DNA of 64,000 nucleotides, taken from NCBI RefSeq assembly GCF_029893965.1, contig NZ_JARXXP010000024.1:17876-81875 (forward strand), in the 5' to 3' direction. Below, one piece after another: positions 8,782 through 17,721 of this stretch. The stretch comes from Paenibacillus sp. PastM-3 (GTDB lineage Bacteria > Bacillota > Bacilli > Paenibacillales > Paenibacillaceae). The first letter of the stretch is position 1. Every line of letters begins with the position of its first letter. A program made the position numbers and the translations under genes. The notes beneath the pieces were generated by a model. The model was not told the DNA's origin. It worked only from the letters and a program-made list of their open reading frames with translations, and searched no databases.

Positions 8782-8955
8782 TTACTCCTCTTCCCGGCGT
8801 TTTTTTCCCGGCAAGCGACCCGCGCGCTTCAAAGACTCACGCAGCAAATATTCAATGTGTCCGTTTACGCTGCGAAATTCCTCTCCCGCCCAACGCTCCA
8901 GCGCTTCATACAGCTCCGGATCAATCCGCAGCGGAAAGCTCTTCTTGGCCGCCAT
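8782..8955 (-). CDS. Ribbon-helix-helix (Arc/HicB-like) protein, 57 residues
   Basis: Reads MAAKKSFPLRIDPELYEALE then a helix pair ending in a basic tail (GKKRREEE). The pattern of a short beta strand (FPLRID) followed by two helices is that of Arc/CopG-type DNA-binding dimers, also used as antitoxin DNA-binding domains. The start follows AGGGGATGATG. It begins 13 nt after the SPFH gene in the same direction, so the two form an operon. No toxin gene is next to it; a role in transcription of the SPFH gene is possible but not shown. Confidence 0.8.
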   Translation of the reverse strand: MAAKKSFPLRIDPELYEALERWAGEEFRSVNGHIEYLLRESLKRAGRLPGKKRREEE

Positions 8956-8968
8956 GATTCATCATCCC

Positions 8969-9811
8969 CTAGTACAACGAACCGGCATTGATCACCGGGC
9001 TCGCTCCGCGCTCAGACACAATCGCCACCATCAGGTTGTTGATCATGGCCGCCTTGCGCTCTTCATCAAGCTCAACCACGCCATTTTCTTTAAGCTGACG
9101 GATCGCCATGTCTACCATGCCGACAGCGCCTTCCACAATGATCTGCCGTGCCGACAGAATGGCCGAGGCCTGCTGGCGCTGCAGCATGGTGCTGGCAATC
9201 TCTGTAGAGTAAGCCAGATGCGTCAGACGCGCCTCAATCACCTCTACCCCGGACAAGGACAAACGCTCCTGCAATTCCGAAGCCAGCTCCTTGGCGATCT
9301 CGTCGGCATTGGCCCGCAGTGACATGCCTGATTCATTAAAGTTATCATACGGATATTTGCTCGCTACATGACGCAGCGCGGTTTCGCTCTGAATCTCGAC
9401 AAAAGCCATATATTTATCTACATCAAACAGCGCTTTGGCAGAATTGATGACTTTGAAAACAATGACTGCCGCAATTTCAATCGGGTTCCCTTCCACATCA
9501 TTAACCTTCAGCTTGACACTGTTAAAATTGCGCACCCGCAGCGACACGGTCTTACGGATACTGAACGGAATAACCGCATACATCCCGCTCTTCACAATCG
9601 TTCCGACATATTGCCCGAAAAAGGTGACCACAACTGACTTGTTAGGCTGGACAATCGTGATGCTTGTGCACAGAACTGCGGCAACTAAAAACAGAACGAC
9701 CGGCACCGCAACATATTCGTGCGCTCCCCCGTAGATCCCGCCTGCCAGACAGACCACAATCAGCGCAATAACCCAAAATCCGCTAACCGGACGTAAAACC
9801 TTCTCCTTCAT
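8969..9811 (-). CDS. SPFH/band-7 domain membrane protein
   Basis: Membrane scaffold protein of 280 residues. Two hydrophobic segments near the N-terminus (about 10-28 and 33-55) anchor an SPFH domain (about 58-230), recognisable in VVTFFGQYVGT, ASKYPYDNF, SLSGVEVIEARLTHLAYS and the helical QQASAILSARQIIVEGAV. Proteins of this family organise membrane microdomains and bind proteases; the exact role of this short subgroup is not established. Its downstream partner is the ribbon-helix-helix protein. The upstream AT-rich inverted repeat may be its operator. Confidence 0.85.
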   Translation of the reverse strand: MKEKVLRPVSGFWVIALIVVCLAGGIYGGAHEYVAVPVVLFLVAAVLCTSITIVQPNKSVVVTFFGQYVGTIVKSGMYAVIPFSIRKTVSLRVRNFNSVKLKVNDVEGNPIEIAAVIVFKVINSAKALFDVDKYMAFVEIQSETALRHVASKYPYDNFNESGMSLRANADEIAKELASELQERLSLSGVEVIEARLTHLAYSTEIASTMLQRQQASAILSARQIIVEGAVGMVDMAIRQLKENGVVELDEERKAAMINNLMVAIVSERGASPVINAGSLY

Positions 9812-9837
9812 AAAAGCACCTCCACAAGATATGTATT

Positions 9838-9856
9838 TGATATAATTATGATATCA
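9838..9856. promoter_or_regulatory. AT-rich inverted repeat upstream of the SPFH gene
   Basis: TGATAT and ATATCA arms separated by 7 nt lie 26 nt upstream of the SPFH start, over the likely -10 region. It is a candidate operator, possibly for the ribbon-helix-helix protein of the same operon. Function is inferred from position only. Confidence 0.35.
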
Positions 9857-9997
9857 CTTTTGGATACAACTGTAAATCCATTTTTTATTATTCAAAGCCC
9901 AATTCGATAAAAGTCACTGCATTTCTTCTAATCCTCTTCTATACTACAAATCTAAGTTGTCATTCTTTCAAATATATTGAATAAGGACGTGACCTTC

Positions 9998-10180
9998 ATG
10001 AGCGAAAAAGAACAGGTGCTGGACATTCTCAAAGCATCGGCAACCCCACTCACCGCCGGTGAGGTAGAGAAGCTCTCCGGCCTTGCGCGCAAAGCCGTAG
10101 ACAAGGCTTTTACTGAACTCAAGAAAGACAATGCCATTGTCTCCCCGGTCCGGTGCAAGTGGGAAGCTGCTGTAAAATAA
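9998..10180 (+). CDS. Small winged-helix DNA-binding-like protein, 60 residues
   Basis: MSEKEQVLDILKASATPLTA opens a three-helix winged-helix-turn-helix: helix 2 TAGEVEKLSG, recognition helix KAVDKAFTELKKD, then a short wing ending SPVRCKWEAAV. The ATG at 9998 is preferred over an upstream TTG at 9977 because AAGGA lies at a proper distance. Tiny one-domain proteins of this kind are common in Bacillota and archaea, but their targets are not known. It is a single-gene unit ended by a perfect hairpin. Confidence 0.8.
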   Translation: MSEKEQVLDILKASATPLTAGEVEKLSGLARKAVDKAFTELKKDNAIVSPVRCKWEAAVK

Positions 10181-10195
10181 ATAACTTGTTACAAT

Positions 10196-10230
10196 AAACA
10201 GGCCCATGCGGGATTCGCATGGGCCTGTTT
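10196..10230 (+). terminator. Terminator after the winged-helix gene
   Basis: Perfect 15-bp stem AAACAGGCCCATGCG with its complement around a 5-nt loop, 16 nt after the stop codon; the arm ends in GTTT. Confidence 0.85.
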
Positions 10231-10270
10231 ATGCGGAGAATCAAGCGTATGAATAATCATAAAGGAACGA

Positions 10271-10312
10271 AAAGATGCCCCGCAGTCATCCGGAGATGAC
10301 GGGGGCATCTTT
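10271..10312 (-). terminator. Terminator after the SLH nucleotidase gene
   Basis: Arms AAAGATGCCCC and GGGGCATCTTT around a GC-rich loop with a secondary stem; on the minus strand it ends in TTTT, 16 nt after the stop codon at 10328. Confidence 0.85.
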
Positions 10313-10327
10313 ATTATCGAAGCTGAA

Positions 10328-13300
10328 TTAAGAAGCTTTGTTCTCAAGCATGCGGTAGATGATTACTGCAGCCTGTGCACGGTTAGCCATAGCTTTTGGT
10401 GCAAATTTACCGCCGTCTACCCCATTCACGATTCCCAGCTGAGTCAGCTGTGCAACAGCTTCCTGAGCATAAGGAGCGATGGAATTTTTATCAGCGAATG
10501 CGCCGAGAGCTGTAGAGGCATCAACCGGTTCCAATTGACCGGAAAGAGCATTTACGATCATGATTGCCATTTCCTCGCGGGTAATCTCTCGGCCCGGTTC
10601 GAATTTGCCGTTGCCGCTGCCCTTCACAATACCTGCGCTAACAGCAGCAGCGATCGAATCGGTATACCATACTCCCTGCTTCACATCGTTAAAGGCTGTG
10701 CTTGATGCAGGAGCACTCAGGTTCAATGCACGCACGAGCATCGTTACGAATTCAGCACGGGTTACTGTTTTGGTTGGAGCGAACTGGCCGTTCTCCAGAC
10801 CCTTCACAATGCCCTTGGCTGCCAGGGAGTTGATTGCTTCCTGAGCCCAGGCCACTTTGCCCAGATCACTGAAAGTGCCTGGTGCTGCCGAAGGAGCAGG
10901 TGTTGCCGGTGCCGTTGATGGAGCCGGTGTTGCCGATGGTGCTGGTGTTGCCGCCGGCGCCGGAATACCGCCAGGAATTGCGGCCGGAGCCTTGGTGTTG
11001 TTAGTAATACGGCCTTCAACCTTGGCTGTAATAGCTCCGCCTTTGAATGTGTCTACAATGTAATCGTAGAATACATCCAGATCGATCGGACCAGGTACTT
11101 GCTTGCTGGCAGAAAGCAGAACAGTGTAGTTATCACCGCCTGCAGACATGAAGTTGTTCACGACCGCAGTATAGCTCTTGTTCATATCAATCGGTGTACC
11201 GTCAGCCTTAGTCAGGCTGGAGATGCGGTCCTTAACCGGCAGATACATATCAGCCGTATATTTCAGGCCGGAAATCTGCAGAGTTTTCGTATCGGCTGTT
11301 CCGTCAGCTTTTACTCCCCATTGCTGCTGCAGCAGGGTTTTGATCTGCTCACCGGTCAGGGTCAGCTTCACCAGTGTATTGCCGAAAGGCTGGATCTTGG
11401 CCAGATCCCCAAAGGATACATTGCCCTTAGGAAGGTCAGCGCGGATACCGCCCGGATTCATGAAGGCGAAATCTGCTGCTGCTCCGTCACCGAAATCAGC
11501 CGCACGCATTGCATCGGCAATCAGGTTACCGAGCGGCGTTTCATTGTTGTAAGCATCTGTACGTGTAATTGTACCGTCAGTAGTACCTACTGGCTGGGTC
11601 AGCTCCGGATGCTTGGCCAGATATTTGTTAACCAGAGCAACCGTTTCAGGATCAGGGGTTACCCCTTCCTGGAAGGTAGACGTAACTGTTGCAGATTTTG
11701 ATTTCACATCACCTGTATTAGGATCAATGATCAGCTTAATATCTTCAAAAGCAGTACCATACGAGTAAGCCTGAACAACCAGCTTGCCGTTTACGGTATC
11801 GTTCGCGTAGCCGTGGTTATCCCCGGCAACGATAACGTCTACCGGTGAGTTAGCCGGCAGGGCATTGGCCAGATCCGCCGCTTCACCTGTCGTTACAAAT
11901 CCGGTATTTGCATCACCTTTGGTTGTAGCCGGATCATGTGCCAGCACGATGATCGTTTCTACACCCTGTTCCTGCAGTTCTTTAGCGTATTTCTCAATTG
12001 CTTCTACTTCTTTTTCGGCTGAAAGGAATTCAACACCTACCAGGCCGGATGGAGCAACTTTGCTTGGCGTTGCTTTGGTTACCACACCGATAAATCCGAT
12101 TTTCACGCCGCCTACTTCTTTAATAACATAAGGGTTGATGATTGGATTCTTATACACGCTGTCAACCACGTTGGCATTGATGTAATCGAAGTCGGAGCCA
12201 GCATGATTTACGCTGCTGTTCTTAGGATCAACACCGCCGAAAATCTGTGTTTTCAGTGCTTCAACGCCCTGGTCAAATTCATGGTTACCCAGTGTTCCGA
12301 CGTCGAACTTCATCAGGTTCATCCATTCATGGGTCGGCTCATCACGCTCAAGTGAAGATACCGGAGCAGATGCGCCTACGGAGTCCCCGTTATGGAAGAG
12401 CAGGGAGTTTTCATACTTGGCACGCGCCTCTTTCAGATATGTTGCGAGAATCGCAGCAGTACCTGCATTCTTGCCGCTTACTACAGAAGTAGTATCCAGC
12501 TGGCCGTGGAAGTCGTTAATACCGAGCAGGTGAACTTCAACATCGGCAGTTGGTTTAGGTGTATGCTCTTTCAGGTCAAGGCTGTAAATGCTGAAGCCTT
12601 TAACATCTTTGGTGTGCGTATCTTTAATGTTGGAAGGTAACACATCAGCTGCCTTCGGTGAAGAAGGGAAGGTTACTGTTACGTTGCCTTTGATTGGAGC
12701 AATCGACCAGTTGCCGTCAGCAGTCGGATCTACTACACCGGCCTCACTAATATAATCCATCAGTACCTGACGGTTCTCCATCTGGGAATCGATAATCATT
12801 TTGCCGGCTTTTACGCCCGGGAAGTTACCTCCGCCGCTTGCACGGTAGTTGTTGGTAACTACAACGAATTCCTGATCAGGCAGGATTTCTTGTCCGCCGT
12901 AAGTAACGCTGGTTACACGGCTGGAGGATGCATCGTTAATCGAACCGTCCGGTTTGTATTTAGCGTTCTTGGTTACGTCGATTGTGTACTGGACACCGTC
13001 AATAACATCAAAGTTAAAGACCTGGAACTCGGGATTCAGCAAAGGCTGAGCGGTTGAAATACCCGGTTTGATACGGTTGAAAGCCCCCGCACTCATTTCA
13101 ATCCAGTTTTTCACAGTTTCGCCGTTAACAACAATCGCTTTTAACGTGTTGTCATACAGGTACAGGTCGCTGGCGCTGGCAATTGTCAGATTTCCCGCTT
13201 TAATTTCAGTGTATTCTGAAGGGCCGTTGCGTCCAGCCTTGAATGGAGCACCGACACTTAGAATCGGGTGATTTCTGTATGCAGCCAAAGCCTCATCCGT

Positions 13301-14629
13301 ATTGATCAGATTCGATACATAACGCTGCTGCGCATAAGTTACGATCTGAACTGTCGGATCATCCTGCACCATGGCGAAGAAGCTGTTCATTGGAGCCGTT
13401 GTTTTTCCAAGCGGCTGATTAACATAAGCTTTAGTTGCCTCATGGTCTGCTGAGGTAACAGCGTCTATCGCCGGATCAGCAGCAACACCAGCAATTGAAC
13501 GCGTGGAGGATACAGAGCCCGCCTTATCAACTTTCCATCTGCCGTCATTCTGCACAATTTTAAGATCGATTAGACCCAGGTATCCACCTCCGTAACCAGC
13601 CTGAACTGCCGGAGTACCGTTAATCTGGCCTTTGGTATTGTCGATTTTAATGTCCGCTGTATTATAAGGAAGTTTGGTGGCAGGATCTTTGAAGGAAGCA
13701 TCCAGGTCACTTTCCTTTACAGTCGGGAAAACCTTATGTGTATGAGAGAATGTGATGGCGTCGATGCCTGCCACTTTACTCAGTTGGTTAATGTCGTTTT
13801 CTGCACCGGAAACGGATGAGGCTGCTGCAGCATCAAACCCGGTATGGGCCATAGCCACAATGACTTCCGCACCGTCATCTTTCATCAGAGGAACAAATTT
13901 CGCAGCTGTTTCACTGATATCCTCAACCTTCACTTTGCCGTCGAGCTTAGCCTTATCCCACTCCAGAATCTGTGGTGTAACGAGGCCAATCAGTCCCACT
14001 TTCACTTTATATGTTTGTCCGTCCGAACCTTCAACTTCCTTATCAATAATTTCGTAAGGCTTATATTTATTGGTGCCGTCAATGTTATAAATATTTGCAT
14101 TGACATACTTGAAATCTGCATCCGTATCTTCTTTGTGTGTGGAGCTTCCGTTAATGGTACGTTCGAGATAATCCAAGCCGTAGTTAAATTCATGATTGCC
14201 GAAGGTAGCTGCATCGTAGTCCATAACATTCATAGCGGCAATTAGAGGGTGAATCCGATTGTCATTAGTTTCCAGGTCGGATTCGGTTGCCACGTACGTG
14301 CCCAGAGGAGTACCTTGAATCAAATCACCGTTATCAAGCAAAAGATTGTTGCTGTTCTGCTCTCTGGCTTCATTGACCAGAGTAGCTGTTTTGTCGAGAC
14401 CCACTGTCGCCGAAGGGGCATCCTTGTAATAATCCCAGCCATAGACATTGGTGTGCACATCAGTAGTGCTCATCAGACGCAGATCTACTGTCACACCGGC
14501 TGCCGGAGCGGCCTTTGCTGTATCAGCTCCAAGAACTGAACCAACAAGCACACCCCCAAAAACCTGTGCAGTCAGAACTGTGGTAGCCAGAAGTGAAGCT
14601 ACCGGCTTGTTCCATCGTCTTTCTCCCAT
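10328..14629 (-). CDS. SLH-anchored bifunctional nucleotide phosphoesterase (YfkN-like)
   Basis: Giant exported enzyme of 1433 residues that should strip phosphate from extracellular nucleotides. Order: signal peptide (1 to about 41); first calcineurin-type metallophosphoesterase with TTDVHTN, NGDLIQGT, GNHEFNYG and SHTHK; first 5'-nucleotidase C-terminal domain with the CpdB-type GAPFKAGRNG; second metallophosphoesterase from about 700 with INDFHGQL, NGDSVGAS, GNHEFDQG and AGDNHGY; second C-terminal domain with NPGGIRADLPKG; a Pro/Ala/Thr linker (about 1235-1275); three SLH repeats to the end. The CpdB-plus-UshA tandem is that of B. subtilis YfkN, a 2',3'-cyclic phosphodiesterase/3'-nucleotidase/5'-nucleotidase. 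There the anchor is sortase-dependent; here SLH repeats should bind pyruvylated wall polymer. Confidence 0.93.
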   Translation of the reverse strand: MGERRWNKPVASLLATTVLTAQVFGGVLVGSVLGADTAKAAPAAGVTVDLRLMSTTDVHTNVYGWDYYKDAPSATVGLDKTATLVNEAREQNSNNLLLDNGDLIQGTPLGTYVATESDLETNDNRIHPLIAAMNVMDYDAATFGNHEFNYGLDYLERTINGSSTHKEDTDADFKYVNANIYNIDGTNKYKPYEIIDKEVEGSDGQTYKVKVGLIGLVTPQILEWDKAKLDGKVKVEDISETAAKFVPLMKDDGAEVIVAMAHTGFDAAAASSVSGAENDINQLSKVAGIDAITFSHTHKVFPTVKESDLDASFKDPATKLPYNTADIKIDNTKGQINGTPAVQAGYGGGYLGLIDLKIVQNDGRWKVDKAGSVSSTRSIAGVAADPAIDAVTSADHEATKAYVNQPLGKTTAPMNSFFAMVQDDPTVQIVTYAQQRYVSNLINTDEALAAYRNHPILSVGAPFKAGRNGPSEYTEIKAGNLTIASASDLYLYDNTLKAIVVNGETVKNWIEMSAGAFNRIKPGISTAQPLLNPEFQVFNFDVIDGVQYTIDVTKNAKYKPDGSINDASSSRVTSVTYGGQEILPDQEFVVVTNNYRASGGGNFPGVKAGKMIIDSQMENRQVLMDYISEAGVVDPTADGNWSIAPIKGNVTVTFPSSPKAADVLPSNIKDTHTKDVKGFSIYSLDLKEHTPKPTADVEVHLLGINDFHGQLDTTSVVSGKNAGTAAILATYLKEARAKYENSLLFHNGDSVGASAPVSSLERDEPTHEWMNLMKFDVGTLGNHEFDQGVEALKTQIFGGVDPKNSSVNHAGSDFDYINANVVDSVYKNPIINPYVIKEVGGVKIGFIGVVTKATPSKVAPSGLVGVEFLSAEKEVEAIEKYAKELQEQGVETIIVLAHDPATTKGDANTGFVTTGEAADLANALPANSPVDVIVAGDNHGYANDTVNGKLVVQAYSYGTAFEDIKLIIDPNTGDVKSKSATVTSTFQEGVTPDPETVALVNKYLAKHPELTQPVGTTDGTITRTDAYNNETPLGNLIADAMRAADFGDGAAADFAFMNPGGIRADLPKGNVSFGDLAKIQPFGNTLVKLTLTGEQIKTLLQQQWGVKADGTADTKTLQISGLKYTADMYLPVKDRISSLTKADGTPIDMNKSYTAVVNNFMSAGGDNYTVLLSASKQVPGPIDLDVFYDYIVDTFKGGAITAKVEGRITNNTKAPAAIPGGIPAPAATPAPSATPAPSTAPATPAPSAAPGTFSDLGKVAWAQEAINSLAAKGIVKGLENGQFAPTKTVTRAEFVTMLVRALNLSAPASSTAFNDVKQGVWYTDSIAAAVSAGIVKGSGNGKFEPGREITREEMAIMIVNALSGQLEPVDASTALGAFADKNSIAPYAQEAVAQLTQLGIVNGVDGGKFAPKAMANRAQAAVIIYRMLENKAS

Positions 14630-14639
14630 AAGTGTTTAA

Positions 14640-15100
14640 TCCTCCCAGTTCATCTCTATTAGTGACCGAGGAGAATTGTACCATAAGCAAATATACGAAT
14701 CTAGCAAAAAACATCAAATAGAGTCAATAGTTGTGTAAAATATCATATGATTCAGCGTGAATTTAGTCATAATGCCTTACTCCAAACCCAAAACCTCACA
14801 TAATATACAAGTAAACACGAAAAATGCATGTGAGATTTCGATACATTTCGGAGTGAGATATCTATTAGTATAGTTCTTATTTAACTAACAGATTCATGTC
14901 CACTATCAAAAACTACACCATTCTATATTTATACAAAAAAATTTATAAACCCATCCCCCTATTAAGCGGTATAAATGCTGACATGATCATCGGTGGCATG
15001 GCAGAATATTGCCTGAATATTTGTGAACGAACAGCCTGTTTTGTTCACATCCATCCGCCGAATCATCCTCAGCCAGATCAAGGACAGCACAGTATAGACG
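14640..15100. other. Gene-free interval between nucleotidase and mqnC
   Basis: About 460 nt of AT-rich sequence upstream of the nucleotidase gene. Apart from the probable leftward promoter region near 14660-14760 I see no coding frame with a ribosome binding site, no RNA gene and no clear repeat. A short frame on the minus strand here is the read-through of the mqnC terminator. Confidence 0.5.
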
Positions 15101-15103
15101 AAA

Positions 15104-15143
15104 ATAACCCCCGCGAGGCAGTATAGCCACTGCCTGACGGGGG
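15104..15143 (-). terminator. Terminator of mqnC
   Basis: 15-nt arms CCCCCGTCAGGCAGT and its near-perfect complement around a 6-nt loop, followed on the minus strand by TTATTTT, 21 nt after the mqnC stop codon. Confidence 0.85.
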
Positions 15144-15163
15144 ATGAAAGTTTCATATAAGGA

Positions 15164-16300
15164 TTAGTTCTGCATCACAAAATCATTGTCGATCTTCGCA
15201 TTCTCATCATCGAACACCCGGAGAATATCATAACGCGTGTTGCGCTGTGCCGGAATCTTGCCGGCCTCGCGGATCAGCTGGGTTATCGACTCGATATTAA
15301 CCTTGTAAGTCGCACCTGCCGAGGAAACAACGTTCTCTTCGATCATTGTGCTGCCGAAGTCATTACAGCCGTATTGCAGGGACAGCTTGCCGACCTCAGG
15401 ACCCATCGTTACCCACGAAGACTGGAAATTCTTGATATTGTCCAGCACCAGCCGGCTGATTGCTACCGTCTTCAGATATTCCTCCGGAGTCTGTCTGTCC
15501 AGCTTGAGATTGGTGTTATCCGGCTGGAACGTCCAGGAGATGAAGGCCAGGAAGCCCTCAGAGTCATATTTGTTCGCAATGCACTCATCCTGAGCTTCAC
15601 GAACCCGCAGGAGATGCAGCGCGCGCTCCTCCATACTCTCGCCAAGGCCGATAACCATCGTAGCGGTTGTATTCATGCCGATCTTGTGCGCGGTCTTCAT
15701 GACGTTCATCCAGTCCACCCAGGAGCCTTTGAGCCGGCTGATCTTGCGGCGGGTACGGTCGTCGAGGATCTCTGCCCCGCCGCCCGGAAGCGAATCCAGG
15801 CCGGCCGCATGAATCTCGCGCATCACCTGCTCCAGCGGCAGGCCGGATACCTCGACCATCTTCATGATCTCCGCCGGAGAGAAGGAATGCATCGTGATTT
15901 CAGGGAACCGCTGTTTGATCCCGCGGAGAATATCCGTATAGTAGCTGAACGGCAGATTCGGGTTCGTTCCGCCCTGCATCAGAATTTCTGTACCATTTAC
16001 AGCAATCGTCTCAGCGATCTTCTGGTAGATGGTTTCATCAGGGAGCACATAACCTTCCTCTGATCCGGGTCTGCGGTAAAATGCGCAGAAACGGCAGTAT
16101 ACGTCACATACATTAGTATAGTTAATATTGCGCCCAATGACGAATGTAGCCAGCGGATCGGGGTGCCAGCGCTTCATGATTACATCTGCGGCTGCGCCCA
16201 TTTTTTCAATTTCGTTGCTCTCGAACAACCGGATTGTGTCTTCCAGCCCGAGGCGTTCGCCTTTCAGCGTCTTATCCAGAATAAGATCTATCGCACTCAT
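15164..16300 (-). CDS. mqnC: Cyclic dehypoxanthinyl futalosine synthase (radical SAM)
   Basis: Third enzyme of the futalosine route to menaquinone: a radical-SAM cyclisation of dehypoxanthine futalosine. The 378-residue product has the CxxxCxxC iron-sulfur motif at Cys65, Cys69 and Cys72 (CDVYCRFCAF), where the Phe/Tyr around the third Cys is typical of MqnC/MqnE, and a TIM-barrel core with GGTNPNLP and GLGESMEER. Start follows GAAGGAGG. It stands alone with its own terminator; the other mqn genes are not in the window. Its presence implies that the organism makes menaquinone by the futalosine rather than the classic Men pathway. Confidence 0.93.
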   Translation of the reverse strand: MSAIDLILDKTLKGERLGLEDTIRLFESNEIEKMGAAADVIMKRWHPDPLATFVIGRNINYTNVCDVYCRFCAFYRRPGSEEGYVLPDETIYQKIAETIAVNGTEILMQGGTNPNLPFSYYTDILRGIKQRFPEITMHSFSPAEIMKMVEVSGLPLEQVMREIHAAGLDSLPGGGAEILDDRTRRKISRLKGSWVDWMNVMKTAHKIGMNTTATMVIGLGESMEERALHLLRVREAQDECIANKYDSEGFLAFISWTFQPDNTNLKLDRQTPEEYLKTVAISRLVLDNIKNFQSSWVTMGPEVGKLSLQYGCNDFGSTMIEENVVSSAGATYKVNIESITQLIREAGKIPAQRNTRYDILRVFDDENAKIDNDFVMQN

Positions 16301-16448
16301 CGTTCGCAGCCTCCTTCAAAGTCCATCTCTTATGGTTGATTAAATTTTAAAAATAAACATAGATAAGCATTCGTTCATCCATCGTAACACATTCCCGGCG
16401 GCTTGAGAAATCTTTTGATCCCGCCCTGCTGAACTCCTGACAGTAAAA

Positions 16449-16479
16449 AGACGGTGGCGCATCAGCTGCGCTGCCGTCT
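16449..16479 (-). terminator. Terminator of metA-metI
   Basis: Stem AGACGG..GCGCA with its complement and a 5-nt loop, followed on the minus strand by TTTTT, 12 nt after the metI stop codon. Confidence 0.8.
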
Positions 16480-16490
16480 CCCCTGTATAT

Positions 16491-17675
16491 TTATTCAGCT
16501 GTTACAGCCTGCTCCAGCTCGACCCGTGCCGCTTCGAGCGCCTGGCCAAGATCAGCGATTAAATCGTTCACATGCTCAATGCCTACGGAGAAGCGCAGCA
16601 GCCGGTCATCTACACCGACAGCATCACGCATCTCAACCGGAATGTCGGCATGAGTCTGTACGGCCGGATAGGTCATCAGCGATTCAACACCGCCCAGGCT
16701 CTCGGCAAAAGCAATCAGGCGGATATGGCGGAGCAGCGGCTCCACATACCGGGCATCCTTCACTTTAAAGGAGAAGATCCCTGTGTTGCCGGAGGATTGG
16801 CGGTTCTGGATTTCATACCCCGGGTGATCCGGCAGCCCCGGATGGAACACCTCGGCCACTGCCGGATGCTCCAGCAGATAACGTGCAATCGCCAAGGCGT
16901 TACTCTCATGCCGTTCCATGCGCAGGGCCAGCGTCTTCATGCCCTTCATCAGCTGATAACTGTCGTTCGGAGCAAGAACGGCGCCCAGCGAATTGTGCAG
17001 AACAGCCATTTCAGCAGACAGCTCGGCTCCTTTGGTCACGATCAGTCCGGCAAGTACATCGTTGTGGCCGCCCAAATATTTGGTCGCGCTATGAACGATG
17101 ATATCCGCACCAAGCTCAAGCGGACGCTGGAAGAACGGGGTGAGCAGCGTATTGTCCACAATGGTCAGCAGCCCGTGATGACGGGCCCAGGTACACACTG
17201 CTTCTATATCGGTAATCATCATTAGCGGATTGGTCGGCGTCTCGATAAATACAGCCTTCGTCTCCGGACGGCGGGCTGCCTCCAGCCCGTCAAGATCATT
17301 GGTATCCACATAGGAGGCTGTGATTCCGTACTTGGACAGAATCCGTTCCAGAAGACGATAGGTTCCGCCATACAGGTCTAGGGACACGACAAGGTGGTCG
17401 CCCTGCCCGAATAAAGCGAATACGGTGGTCAGGGCAGCCATGCCGGAGCTGCAGGCAAAGCCGGCATCGCCGGACTCCAGCTCAGCAGCAGCGGTTTCAA
17501 GTACGGAACGGGTCGGGTTTTTGGTACGGATATAATCAAAGCCGGTGCTTTGTCCAAGTCTCGGGTGACGGAATGCCGTTGCATTGTAAATCGGATAATT
17601 AACTGCCCCGGTAGCGGGATCTTCCTGTGAGCCTATTTGTGCAAGTCTGCTTTCAATCCTCAGTTTCTCGTCCAT
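16491..17675 (-). CDS. metI: Cystathionine gamma-synthase / O-acylhomoserine sulfhydrylase
   Basis: PLP enzyme of 394 residues that joins O-acylhomoserine to cysteine (or sulfide) in methionine synthesis. Family marks are SRLAQIGSQEDPATGAVN at the N-terminus, the PLP-phosphate contact SSGMAALTTV, and the Schiff-base lysine in HSATKYLGGHNDV. The Cys/Met metabolism PLP family is easy to recognise; the split between MetI-type synthase and other members rests on similarity to B. subtilis MetI and on the neighbour metA, 46 nt upstream in the same operon, which supplies its substrate. Controlled with metA by the SAM-I riboswitch. Confidence 0.88.
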   Translation of the reverse strand: MDEKLRIESRLAQIGSQEDPATGAVNYPIYNATAFRHPRLGQSTGFDYIRTKNPTRSVLETAAAELESGDAGFACSSGMAALTTVFALFGQGDHLVVSLDLYGGTYRLLERILSKYGITASYVDTNDLDGLEAARRPETKAVFIETPTNPLMMITDIEAVCTWARHHGLLTIVDNTLLTPFFQRPLELGADIIVHSATKYLGGHNDVLAGLIVTKGAELSAEMAVLHNSLGAVLAPNDSYQLMKGMKTLALRMERHESNALAIARYLLEHPAVAEVFHPGLPDHPGYEIQNRQSSGNTGIFSFKVKDARYVEPLLRHIRLIAFAESLGGVESLMTYPAVQTHADIPVEMRDAVGVDDRLLRFSVGIEHVNDLIADLGQALEAARVELEQAVTAE

Positions 17676-17721
17676 CGTAAGCCTCCTAATGTGGGGTTAT
17701 TGTACAGTTGCTTCTATATTA

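Noticed and set aside
8782..9811. Toxin-antitoxin pair made of the ribbon-helix-helix protein and its neighbour
   Set aside because: The partner is an SPFH membrane scaffold, not a toxin family; operon linkage alone does not support a toxin-antitoxin call.
14962..15156. Possible 64-residue membrane protein on the minus strand after mqnC
   Set aside because: Its first 15 codons are the mqnC terminator hairpin, and it has no ribosome binding site apart from the hairpin region.
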